In this document: positions 27,768 through 36,252 of the stretch, one piece after another
Layout: every line of letters starts with the position of its first letter
Position numbering within the stretch: position 1 is the first letter of the stretch
Source of the DNA: JARRQJ01 sp963810615
GTDB taxonomy: Bacteria; Pseudomonadota; Gammaproteobacteria; DRLM01
Assembly (NCBI GenBank): GCA_963810615.1
Contig: CAWEOA010000008.1
Location: 62,001 to 126,000, forward strand
Length of the DNA: 64,000 nt
Reading direction: 5' to 3'
Position numbers and translations under genes: made by a program
Notes under the pieces: model-generated
Told to the model about the DNA's origin: nothing
Database searches by the model: none
The model's input: the letters and a program-made list of their open reading frames with translations, nothing else

Positions 27768-28382
27768 TCAGCCGTTTTCCACCAGCGCGCGCACTTCACT
27801 GAGCGCGGCGCGTTGCGCGACGCGGCCGTCCACCTCGCTGCGTAGTGCTTGGCGGATGCCGTTGGTAGGGAAGGTCACCAGGCGCATGGGCACTTCTTCG
27901 GCGATGAAGCGATAGGCGGGATAGACGGCGCTCTCACCGCCGGCCAGAATGACTCGCTTTTCGCCGTCCTGATAGGGAATCCCTTGTTCCATGAGGAACA
28001 GACCGATCTCCTCCGGCGTCTCGGCGAACACATGGAGCGTGACTTCGGCGTGTTCGTCGGCGGTGCCGCGCAACACCGGCCCTACCAGTCTTGGGTTGAA
28101 GGCTGCCAGGAATTCCATGGCGCGCAACGCCGTTTCCCGCAGCTTCTTAAGCCTCACCGGCTGGCTGTCGGCGCGGAACAGCCTTTGGTATTCCACCAGC
28201 GCCTTTTCGACCTCGTCGTTACGCGGCAGATTGCGGGTATTTGCCGCGCCCAAGCGGGCCGCCGCCTTATGTTTCGCCCGGTAAAAGTCGGAGAGATGCT
28301 CCTCGCTCATGATGCGCGCGGCCTCGGCGGCGATGCGCTGGCGCATGCGGACGTCGTTGGTGTTGCTGCGGCGATTGTTCAT
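27768..28382 (-). CDS. Conserved hypothetical protein, possible nucleotidyltransferase-like fold
   Basis: The 204-residue soluble protein has a helical N-terminal half (many Ala/Arg, AARIMSEEHLSDFYRAKHKA). Its second half contains NPRLVGPVLRGTADEHAEVTLHVFAE, a pattern reminiscent of the glycine-Ser/Thr and acidic pair of minimal nucleotidyltransferase domains. The resemblance is suggestive only. It lies 13 bases behind mrcA on the same strand and is probably cotranscribed with it, but nothing in the sequence ties it to cell-wall synthesis. Confidence 0.6.
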   Translation of the reverse strand: MNNRRSNTNDVRMRQRIAAEAARIMSEEHLSDFYRAKHKAAARLGAANTRNLPRNDEVEKALVEYQRLFRADSQPVRLKKLRETALRAMEFLAAFNPRLVGPVLRGTADEHAEVTLHVFAETPEEIGLFLMEQGIPYQDGEKRVILAGGESAVYPAYRFIAEEVPMRLVTFPTNGIRQALRSEVDGRVAQRAALSEVRALVENG

Positions 28383-28395
28383 GATGCACTCTCAC

Positions 28396-30789
28396 CTAAA
28401 AGAGTTGCTCCGGGATGGCGGGTGCGCTGTTGTGGCTGCCGTCGACGTTAGTGGAGCCGGGTCCCGCCTCCCGGGTAGGAACATGATTGGCGAAGAAGGT
28501 TTCGAAGATGGCCTTAGTATCCTTGCTGTCGGCAAGCATGCCGGTGCGGGGATCTATGCGCACCGTCACCAGACCGGGCGGTTGTTCAAAGGAATGATCG
28601 GGCATGCCTTGCAGGGCCGCGCGCATGAAATCAATCCACATTGGCAAGGCCGCCCGGGCACCGGTCTCCGATTTGCCCAGAGGATGAGTGTCGTCGAATC
28701 CTACCCACGCTACGGTGACCACCTCCGGATTGAAGCCGGCGAACCAGGCATCGCGCTGATCGTTGGTGGTGCCGGTTTTGCCCGCGATGTCGTTACGCCC
28801 CAATACCCTGGCCTTTCTGCCGGTACCGCGGCGGATCACGTCCCGCATCATGCTGGTCATCAAATAGGCGTTTTGTGCGGTGATCACCCGCGGGGCGATA
28901 TGTTCCGCCTTGGCTTGATCGGCGGGTAAGGTATCGCAGTCCTTGCACACATGATCGGGTGTGGCCGTCTCCAATATCTTACCGTTGATATCTTCAATGT
29001 GGTCTATGAAGTACGGGCGGACACGAAAGCCGCTATTGGCAAATACGGTATAGCCCGAGGCCAAATCCAACGGGGTTACCACGCCGCTGCCCAGGGCCAG
29101 GGACAAATTATGCGGCATGGCGTTCTTATCGAAGCCGAAACGCGACACATAATCGACGGTGGTATCGATCCCGATGGCCCGCAGCACCCGGATGGATACC
29201 AGGTTGCGGGAATGGACCAAGGCCTCGCGCAGGCGGGTAGGACCGAAAAAATGGCCGGAGTAATTCTCGGGACGCCAGGTGTCTTCCAGGCCTGGGTCGT
29301 CGAACACCACGGGGGCGTCATTGATGAGCGTGGCCGGGGTCATTCCCTGTTCAAGGGCCGCCGAATAAATAAAGGGCTTGAAGCTGGAGCCCGGCTGGCG
29401 GGAGGCCTGCGTGGCGCGATTGAACTTGCTCTTGAAGAAATCGAATCCGCCCACGATGGCTATGACCGAGCCGTCATCAGGCCGCAAAGACACCAAGGCG
29501 CCCTCCACGCCCGGAATCTGCGCCAGTCGCCACTGGTCGTCGGGCTGGTGTTGCACGCGGATGATGTCTCCCGGCTTGACGATGTCAGCCGGATTCTGCG
29601 GAGCGGCCCCCACTTGATTGTCGTTGATATAAGGCCGCGCCCACTCCAGGCCCTCCCAGGGAAGGGTGATCAGACCCTGGTCCTTTACGTAGACCTGGAT
29701 ATCCGTGGTCCCGATTTTCACCACCAAGCCGGCTAGCAAGGTCCCCACCGGGGCGCGATCGGCGAGGGCTGCCGCCCACGTCTCGGTATCCGCCTGGGGC
29801 GCCAGGTTTACCCGGGCTTCCGGTCCGCGATAGCCGTGACGGCGGTCGTAATCCAGTAAAGCATCGCGCAATGCGGTGTTGGCGGCGGTCTGTAGGCGCG
29901 TGTCGACGGTGGTATAGACTTTGTACCCGGCGGTATAGGCATCCTCGCCATAGCGTCGTACGATTTCCGCACGCACCAGTTCTCCCAGATAAGGGGCCTC
30001 CGCCTCGATGGTAAGGCTGTGAAGCGTGGCGTCATCCTGCTGCTGCAGAGCGCTGCGATAGGCTTCTTCGCTGATAAAGCCCAGGGTGCGCATGCGCCCC
30101 AATACGTAATTACGCCGCTCCAAGGCCCGCGGCGGATCGGCGATGGGGTTATAGCGCGATGGCGCCTTAGGCAGGCCGGCGATCATGGCCATTTGCGCCA
30201 GACTCAGTTTCGGCAACTCGACGCCGTAATAGACTTGGGCCGCCGCTGCGATACCATAGGCGCGCTGACCGAGGTAAATCTTATTGAGATAAAGCTCGAG
30301 GATTTCCTGCTTGCTGAACTCGTGCTCGATTTTCAAGGACAACAGGATTTCGGTGAATTTGCGCAGATAGGTCTTTTCCCGTCCCAGGAAGAAATTGCGG
30401 GCGACCTGCATGGTGATGGTGCTGCCGCCCTGGGTTTTTCGCCCGGTGGTTACCAGATGCCAGGCTGCCCGCAACAGGCCCTGATAATCGACGCCGGGAT
30501 GTACGTAAAAGCGATCGTCTTCGGCGGCCAGTACCGCCTTGACCATCAGATCCGGTACTTGGCCTAATTTGACCGGTGAGCGTCTCATTTCCCCATATTC
30601 GGCCAGCAGTTTGCCGTCTCGGCTGTAGATGCGCAGCGGGACCTGATAGCGAACGTCCCGTAAAGTGTCCGCAGAGGGCAGTTGAGGGGAAAGATACAGG
30701 TAAAGTCCGCCGGCAATGATGAGGCCGGCCAGGGCCAGGCCGGCCGCGGAAATCAGGCCCAGGCGCATAATGTTAACGAAAAATTTCAT
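28396..30789 (-). CDS. mrcA: Penicillin-binding protein 1A
   Basis: The 797-residue bifunctional peptidoglycan synthase is anchored by one N-terminal helix (LISAAGLALAGLIIAGGLYLYL). The glycosyltransferase domain (GT51) shows EDDRFYVHPGVD with the catalytic Glu and GGSTITMQVARNFFLGREKT. An OB-like insert lies between the domains. The transpeptidase domain has SSFK (PGSSFKPFIYS), SRN (HSRNLVS) and KTG (AGKTGTTNDQRDAWF). The divergence from pilM is the arrangement familiar from Pseudomonas ponA-pilM. Confidence 0.96.
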   Translation of the reverse strand: MKFFVNIMRLGLISAAGLALAGLIIAGGLYLYLSPQLPSADTLRDVRYQVPLRIYSRDGKLLAEYGEMRRSPVKLGQVPDLMVKAVLAAEDDRFYVHPGVDYQGLLRAAWHLVTTGRKTQGGSTITMQVARNFFLGREKTYLRKFTEILLSLKIEHEFSKQEILELYLNKIYLGQRAYGIAAAAQVYYGVELPKLSLAQMAMIAGLPKAPSRYNPIADPPRALERRNYVLGRMRTLGFISEEAYRSALQQQDDATLHSLTIEAEAPYLGELVRAEIVRRYGEDAYTAGYKVYTTVDTRLQTAANTALRDALLDYDRRHGYRGPEARVNLAPQADTETWAAALADRAPVGTLLAGLVVKIGTTDIQVYVKDQGLITLPWEGLEWARPYINDNQVGAAPQNPADIVKPGDIIRVQHQPDDQWRLAQIPGVEGALVSLRPDDGSVIAIVGGFDFFKSKFNRATQASRQPGSSFKPFIYSAALEQGMTPATLINDAPVVFDDPGLEDTWRPENYSGHFFGPTRLREALVHSRNLVSIRVLRAIGIDTTVDYVSRFGFDKNAMPHNLSLALGSGVVTPLDLASGYTVFANSGFRVRPYFIDHIEDINGKILETATPDHVCKDCDTLPADQAKAEHIAPRVITAQNAYLMTSMMRDVIRRGTGRKARVLGRNDIAGKTGTTNDQRDAWFAGFNPEVVTVAWVGFDDTHPLGKSETGARAALPMWIDFMRAALQGMPDHSFEQPPGLVTVRIDPRTGMLADSKDTKAIFETFFANHVPTREAGPGSTNVDGSHNSAPAIPEQLF

Positions 30790-30873
30790 TTGTGGAAGGT
30801 GAGTGTGAACTGAGTCAAAGGAAATTTAGTAAAGGTTTAGTATAAAGGTTCCGATAATCTGAAGCGAACTGTG

Positions 30874-30902
30874 TTGAGTTTGCTAAACTTATTGATTATG
30901 GT
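30874..30902 (+). promoter_or_regulatory. Candidate promoter for the pilMNOPQ operon
   Basis: TTGAGT (30874-30879), a 17-base spacer and TATGGT (30897-30902) lie about 75 bases upstream of the pilM start, in the AT-rich gap between mrcA and pilM. It is a moderate sigma70 match. Confidence 0.35.
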
Positions 30903-30976
30903 TGATTGTGGGCTGGTGTGCTTTGACCTTAATATAGCTCGCATGGATCATGCCGAGAACGTGAAAGGGATATACC

Positions 30977-32041
30977 TTGCGTTTCTTTAAAAGGAAAGGT
31001 TCCGCCGTACTGGGATTGGATATCAGTTCTACGGCGGTAAAGCTATTGGAATTGGGGCAAAGCGGTTCCCGTTACCGGGTGGAGAGCTATGCGGTAGTGC
31101 CCCTTCCGCCCCATGCCGTGGTAGAAAAGAGCATCGCCGATGTGGAAGCCGTAGGCTCCGCTATCGAAAAGGCGGTGAAGCGTTCGGGCACCCGGCTCAA
31201 GCATGCCGCAGTGGCCGTGGCCGGCTCTGCGGTGATTACCAAGGTCATTTCCATGCCGGCCTCCCTGTCGGAGACCGACATGGAGGGTCAGATTCGCCTG
31301 GAAGCGGATCAATATATCCCCTATCCCATGGAAGAGGTCAACCTGGATTTTCAGATATTGGGTCCCTCCGAAAAGAAACCCGATACCGTGGACGTCCTGT
31401 TGGCGGCCTCCCGCAGCGAGAACGTGGATGTGCGTGTCGCCGCCGTGGAGCTGGGCGGTCTGACGCCCAAGATCGTAGATGTGGAAGCCTTCGCCATGGA
31501 GACGGCGTTTGGCTTGATCGGTTTGCAGTTGCCCGATGAAGGCAGAGGTAAAATCGTCGCGGTTGCGGACGTCGGAGCGACCATGACGACTCTCAATGTG
31601 CTGCACGACTTCAAGATTATTTACACGCGCGAACAAGTGTTCGGCGGCAAACAGCTTACCGAGGAGATTCAGCGTCGTTACGGCCTCTCCTATGACGAGG
31701 CGGGTATGGCAAAGAAACAGGGCGGTTTGCCGGATAATTATATTCCGGAAGTGTTGGAGCCCTTCAAGGAAGCAATGGCCCAGCAGGTAAGCCGATCGCT
31801 GCAATTTTTCTTTTCATCCAGCCAGTACAATAATGTCGATCATATTGTTCTGGCGGGCGGTTGCGCATCTATAATGGATATAGACGATTTGATCGCCGAA
31901 AAAATCGGCACCACTACTTCTATCGCCAACCCCTTTGCCAACATGGCATTGTCGTCTCGGGTCAAGCCCCATGCCTTAAGCGGTGACGCCCCTGCGCTGA
32001 TGATTGCTTGCGGTTTGGCCATGAGGAGTTTTGACCGATGA
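30977..32041 (+). CDS. pilM: Type IV pilus assembly protein PilM
   Basis: This 354-residue actin-like cytoplasmic ATPase has the usual opening RKGSAVLGLDISSTAVKLLEL and phosphate-binding loops (VADVGATMTTLNVL, VLAGGCASIMDIDDLI). PilM binds the cytoplasmic N-terminus of PilN and forms the inner ring of the pilus alignment complex. Translation starts at TTG with AAAGGGA upstream; this aligns with the family start and no ATG is available. Its TGA overlaps pilN as ATGA. Confidence 0.95.
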   Translation: MRFFKRKGSAVLGLDISSTAVKLLELGQSGSRYRVESYAVVPLPPHAVVEKSIADVEAVGSAIEKAVKRSGTRLKHAAVAVAGSAVITKVISMPASLSETDMEGQIRLEADQYIPYPMEEVNLDFQILGPSEKKPDTVDVLLAASRSENVDVRVAAVELGGLTPKIVDVEAFAMETAFGLIGLQLPDEGRGKIVAVADVGATMTTLNVLHDFKIIYTREQVFGGKQLTEEIQRRYGLSYDEAGMAKKQGGLPDNYIPEVLEPFKEAMAQQVSRSLQFFFSSSQYNNVDHIVLAGGCASIMDIDDLIAEKIGTTTSIANPFANMALSSRVKPHALSGDAPALMIACGLAMRSFDR

Positions 32042-32673
32042 CTCGTATCAATCTCTTGCCTTGGCGCGAGCTGCTGCGTAAAGAACGCGAACGGGAGTTT
32101 TATACTATTGCCGGTAGTGCGGCTTTTTTCATGGGTTTGGTTATCGTCTACATCCACTTTCATATGGCCGGCGTGATAGAAACCCAAAATGGTCGCAATG
32201 CATTCCTGGATCAGGAAATTAAGAAGGTCGAGAGTCAAATTAAGGCCATTAATCGTCTGGAAACGGAAAAATCCCAGTTGCTTGCCCGGATGAAGGTGAT
32301 CGAGGAGTTGCAGGGCCAACGTCCGCAAATGGTTCATCTTTTCGATGAGGTGGTGAAGGCGGTCCCTGATGGCGTGTATTTGACCAGCATAAAACAGAGT
32401 GGCTCGTCCGTTTCGATCGAGGGCATAGCCCAGTCCAATGCTCGCGTATCGGCGTTTATGCGGAATATTGATAATTCCCACTGGCTTGCCGAGCCCAAGC
32501 TCAATGTAATTGAAGCCTTAAACGGAAAAAATGACCAGAAAGGCAGCACATTTATATTGAATCTTAAGGAGGTCATGGAAGGGGGGGATTCCGCAGCGGA
32601 AGACATGCGTAAAGGCGCCGCGAAACCTGTCGTCCCTGGTAAAGCCGGCGTGAAGACGGGCAAGAAATCATGA
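32038..32673 (+). CDS. pilN: Type IV pilus assembly protein PilN
   Basis: The 211-residue bitopic inner-membrane protein begins MTRINLLPWRELLRKERE, the short cytoplasmic motif that PilM grips. One membrane helix follows at about residues 22-44, then a coiled coil and a small periplasmic domain that pairs with PilO. The C-terminal ~25 residues are a Lys/Gly-rich tail. ATGA overlaps at both ends show tight coupling in the pilMNOP run. Confidence 0.95.
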   Translation: MTRINLLPWRELLRKEREREFYTIAGSAAFFMGLVIVYIHFHMAGVIETQNGRNAFLDQEIKKVESQIKAINRLETEKSQLLARMKVIEELQGQRPQMVHLFDEVVKAVPDGVYLTSIKQSGSSVSIEGIAQSNARVSAFMRNIDNSHWLAEPKLNVIEALNGKNDQKGSTFILNLKEVMEGGDSAAEDMRKGAAKPVVPGKAGVKTGKKS

Positions 32674-33284
32674 ATCTAGCCGAACTGAAAGAACAACTGC
32701 AAAACCTGGATGTCAAGGACGTCGGCAATTGGCCGGTCGTCATCAAGGGCGGTGCTATCGCGATTATTTGTGCTGTAGTGCTGGCAGCCGGATTTTGGTT
32801 CGATACCCGCAGCCAGATTGATCAATTGGAGCAGGCTCGCAAAAAAGAAGACACGTTGAAGGCTGAATTTGCGATGAAGCAGCATAAGGCCGCAAACCTG
32901 GCGATCTACAAGCAGCAAATGGAAGAAATGAAGCGTTCCTTCGGTACCATGCTGCGGCAGCTACCTTCCAAGACAGAAATCGCCGAGTTGTTGGTGGATA
33001 TTTCGCAAACAGGCTTGAACAACGGCTTGGAATTCGAATTGTTCAAGCCTGAGGCCGAGGTTCCCGAGGATTTTTACGCGGTGCTGCCCATAAAGATCAA
33101 AGTGACCGGCGACTATCATGAATTTGGCAAGTTTGTGAGCGATGTCGCGGTTTTACCGCGGATCGTGACCCTCCACGATATCAATATTACGCCCAAAAAA
33201 GACGATAAGAATAATGACGGGAGCCACCTTGTCATGGAGCTGACCGCCAAAACATATCGCTATCTTGAGGAGGAGGGGCAATGA
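32670..33284 (+). CDS. pilO: Type IV pilus assembly protein PilO
   Basis: The 204-residue inner-membrane protein has one helix at about residues 25-45 (VVIKGGAIAIICAVVLAAGFWF), a coiled-coil segment and the periplasmic ferredoxin-like PilO fold (LPSKTEIAELLVDISQTGLNNGL, KVTGDYHEFGKFVSDVA). It dimerises with PilN and contacts PilP. It overlaps pilN upstream and pilP downstream by four bases each. Confidence 0.95.
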   Translation: MNLAELKEQLQNLDVKDVGNWPVVIKGGAIAIICAVVLAAGFWFDTRSQIDQLEQARKKEDTLKAEFAMKQHKAANLAIYKQQMEEMKRSFGTMLRQLPSKTEIAELLVDISQTGLNNGLEFELFKPEAEVPEDFYAVLPIKIKVTGDYHEFGKFVSDVAVLPRIVTLHDINITPKKDDKNNDGSHLVMELTAKTYRYLEEEGQ

Positions 33285-33904
33285 ACCTCAGGAACAGCTG
33301 CTATGACCGTGGCGGAGCCGACGCAAGTCCGTTATCCGCATGTCATGACGATTTAATGAGGCGGCCGGGCCAGTGGGCAAGATTGATCATCGTGGCGCTG
33401 ACGGGACTGATCATAGCCGGCTGTAGCGGAGATAATTTGAACGATCTTCGCAGCTTTGTGCAAGCGGAGAAGGCTAAGCCGGGCGGGCGCGTCGAGCCGA
33501 TTCCGGAGGTTAAGCCATTTGAGTCCTTTACTTATAAGGTAAACGAACGAAAGTCGCCCTTTCAGCCTTGGGGTATAAACAGAGGTACAGCTAAATCAAC
33601 CGGCGGTTCCAGCGGAGGTTTACGCCCAGACACGAGTCGGCGGCGCGAGGCTTTGGAGTCCTTTCCTTTGGATACCTTGCGTATGGTGGGTACCTTGTCC
33701 CAGAAGAATGGCGTGTGGGCTATTATCAAGGCGCCGGACGGCTTGGTGTATCGCGTCAAGCGTAATAATTATTTGGGACAGAACTATGGTCGTATCACGA
33801 AGATAAGTGAAGATAAGGTCGAGCTGACGGAGATCGTTCCCGATGGCCTTGGGGGATGGCAGGAACGAAGCGCCAGCTTGGTATTGGCAGATAAATCCCA
33901 GTAG
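33281..33904 (+). CDS. pilP: Type IV pilus lipoprotein PilP
   Basis: The protein has a lipobox LIIAGCSG and then the disordered PilO-binding stretch (NDLRSFVQAEKAKPGG). The C-terminal beta-sandwich (LRMVGTLSQKNGVWAIIKAPDGLVYRV, ITEDKVELTEI-like) docks on the PilQ N-domains. ATG at 33281 has GAGGAGGGG before it and overlaps the pilO stop, but it gives an unusually long ~25-residue n-region before the signal core. An internal ATG at 33356 would give a normal lipoprotein signal with a weaker ribosome-binding site. Confidence 0.93.
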   Translation: MNLRNSCYDRGGADASPLSACHDDLMRRPGQWARLIIVALTGLIIAGCSGDNLNDLRSFVQAEKAKPGGRVEPIPEVKPFESFTYKVNERKSPFQPWGINRGTAKSTGGSSGGLRPDTSRRREALESFPLDTLRMVGTLSQKNGVWAIIKAPDGLVYRVKRNNYLGQNYGRITKISEDKVELTEIVPDGLGGWQERSASLVLADKSQ

Positions 33905-33917
33905 GGAGCCGGATGTG

Positions 33918-36143
33918 ATGAGCGGAACACAATCTATGAATGCACGAAATGGGATAGGTACGGCGGAGCAAATGATATCTGCCTGGTGGTTTGTGGTATT
34001 GCTGGCGATGTTATTGGCGGCAGGTACCGCTCGAGGAGCGGATGATGCAGCAACGCCCCGGCTGGATGATATTCAGTTTTCATCCCTTCCCGGCAACCGC
34101 GTGCAAGTGGATTTGGTGATGAGCAGCGCGGTAAAAGTGCCGCGCAGTTTTACCACGGACACCCCGGCGCGCATCGCATTGGACTTCCCTGACACCACCA
34201 GCAATTTAGCCAAGAAATCCCTCAGCATCGGGGTCGGCGTGGTACGCAGCGTCGTTGCCGTGCAGGGTAAGAATCGTACCCGGGTGGTATTGGATCTGGT
34301 GAAGATGGTCCCGTATCAAACCCGTGTGGACGGTAAGCATTACTATATAACCGTCGAGGGTGGAGAGGTTGCGGCCGCAATGCCTGCGATTCCCATGACC
34401 ACGGCCACTGAAGCCGATACGACGGCGACGACATCTGTGGCACCGTTTAAACTTGATGCCATCGATTTTCGGCGCGGCGACAATGGCGAGGGACGGATTT
34501 TGATCACCCTGTCCGATGCCTCGATCCCCGTGAATATCCACGAAGAAGGTGGCAAGATCATTCTGGATTTTGCCGGTACCAGTGTTCCCAAGGAATTGGT
34601 GCGACGGCTCGATGTGGTCGATTTCGCCACGCCCGTGACCATGGTGGATACCTATCCCGTGGGTAAAGATACGCGTATGGTCATCACGGCCAAGGGTAAT
34701 TATGAGCATCTGGCCTATCAGGCGGAACGCCAGTTTACCGTGGAAGTGAAGCCGGTCACCCAGTCCGCCAAAGAAGCCGCGAAGAAAGATGAGTCCGGCT
34801 ACAACGGTGAGAAACTTTCTTTGAATTTTCAGGATATCGACGTGAGATCCGCGTTGCAGATCATCGCCGATTTCACCGGCTTGAACATGGTGGTGAGTGA
34901 CACGGTCAAGGGCAGCATCAGTTTACGCCTCAAGGACGTGCCTTGGGATCAGGCCCTGGATATCATCCTTAAAACCAAAGGGCTAGGCGTGCGTAAAATG
35001 GGCAACGTCATGTTGGTGGCGCCCAGTGCCGAGATCTCCACCCGCGAAAAGGATGAACTGGAAGCACAGCAGAAGATTACGGAGTTGGAGCCTACCCATT
35101 CGGAGTTGATTCAGATCAACTATGCCAAGGCCGCCGATATCGCCGCATTCCTGCGCGCCAAAGGCAAATCCGGGTCGACGGCCGCGTCGACTGGCGGTAC
35201 CACCGCTCCATCAACTTCCTTGCTGTCCGATCGTGGCACGGTTACCGTGGATGAGCGTACCAACAGCCTGTTGGTTCAAGACACGGATTCACGGCTGGCC
35301 GAGATACACAAAATGGTCACGCAGCTGGATATTCCGGTGCGGCAGGTGCTGATAGAGTCGCGCATTGTCATTGCCAATGACGACTTCAGCCGCGAACTGG
35401 GCGCACGCTTCGGCGTGACCAATGTGGGCAAGAACGGCAACAGCGGCGTGGTCAGCGTTACTGGCAGCGCCGCCGGGAACAGTACAGTAGTCGATAGCGC
35501 CATAACCAACCTCAGTACGGGCACTTCTCCCTATCCCGTCACCTTGCCTTCTTTGGACAATCGTCTCAATGTCAGTCTGCCGGTGGCCAGCCCGGCGGGC
35601 AGCATCGGCCTCGCCATACTTGGTAAGAACTCTCTGGTGGATCTCGAGCTCTCCGCATTGCAAGCCGAAGGTCGTGGTGAAGTGGTTTCCAATCCGCGGG
35701 TGATCACCGCCAACCAGAAAGAAGCGACCATCGAGCAGGGTGTGGAAATCCCTTATCAAGAAGCCTCTTCCAGCGGTGCGACTTCAGTGTCATTCAAAAA
35801 GGCGGTACTGAGCCTCAAGGTGACCCCGCAGATTACCCCCGATGATCGGGTGATTATGGACCTCAATGTCAACAAGGATAGCGTCGGCACTATATTCGCC
35901 GGCGTACCCAGTATCAATACCCGCAATATCAATACACAGGTGTTGGTGGAAAATGGTGAAACCGTAGTGCTTGGTGGAATTTATGAACAGACCCGCAGCA
36001 AAGATGTGAGCAAGGTGCCGTTTTTAGGCGACATCCCATATTTGGGCGCGCTGTTCCGCCATACTACGCAAGTGGATAATAAGGTGGAGCTATTGATCTT
36101 TGTGACACCGAAGATATTGAAAGCGAGTCTCGGAACACACTAA
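33918..36143 (+). CDS. pilQ: Type IV pilus secretin PilQ
   Basis: The 741-residue outer-membrane secretin has a signal peptide (WWFVVLLAMLLAAGTARG) and two N-terminal AMIN domains that bind peptidoglycan (about residues 45-130 and 170-260). A secretin N0/STN domain (LNFQDIDVRSALQIIADFTGLNMVVS) and an N1 domain follow, then the secretin channel with VLIESRIV, EVVSNPRVITANQKEATIEQG and the C-terminal VPFLGDIPYLGALFR. ATG at 33918 has TAGGGAG upstream; an earlier in-frame start runs through the pilP end and lacks support. The pilus then needs pilins and motors encoded elsewhere. Confidence 0.95.
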   Translation: MSGTQSMNARNGIGTAEQMISAWWFVVLLAMLLAAGTARGADDAATPRLDDIQFSSLPGNRVQVDLVMSSAVKVPRSFTTDTPARIALDFPDTTSNLAKKSLSIGVGVVRSVVAVQGKNRTRVVLDLVKMVPYQTRVDGKHYYITVEGGEVAAAMPAIPMTTATEADTTATTSVAPFKLDAIDFRRGDNGEGRILITLSDASIPVNIHEEGGKIILDFAGTSVPKELVRRLDVVDFATPVTMVDTYPVGKDTRMVITAKGNYEHLAYQAERQFTVEVKPVTQSAKEAAKKDESGYNGEKLSLNFQDIDVRSALQIIADFTGLNMVVSDTVKGSISLRLKDVPWDQALDIILKTKGLGVRKMGNVMLVAPSAEISTREKDELEAQQKITELEPTHSELIQINYAKAADIAAFLRAKGKSGSTAASTGGTTAPSTSLLSDRGTVTVDERTNSLLVQDTDSRLAEIHKMVTQLDIPVRQVLIESRIVIANDDFSRELGARFGVTNVGKNGNSGVVSVTGSAAGNSTVVDSAITNLSTGTSPYPVTLPSLDNRLNVSLPVASPAGSIGLAILGKNSLVDLELSALQAEGRGEVVSNPRVITANQKEATIEQGVEIPYQEASSSGATSVSFKKAVLSLKVTPQITPDDRVIMDLNVNKDSVGTIFAGVPSINTRNINTQVLVENGETVVLGGIYEQTRSKDVSKVPFLGDIPYLGALFRHTTQVDNKVELLIFVTPKILKASLGTH

Positions 36144-36252
36144 GGGTGCGGATCGTGAAGGATAGTACTAGGCATGGTAATAGCAAAACATCAACGACGG
36201 GTGATTATTCTTGTCCGTTCACCCCTTTTGTTTTGCGGAGGCGTTGCAAAAA

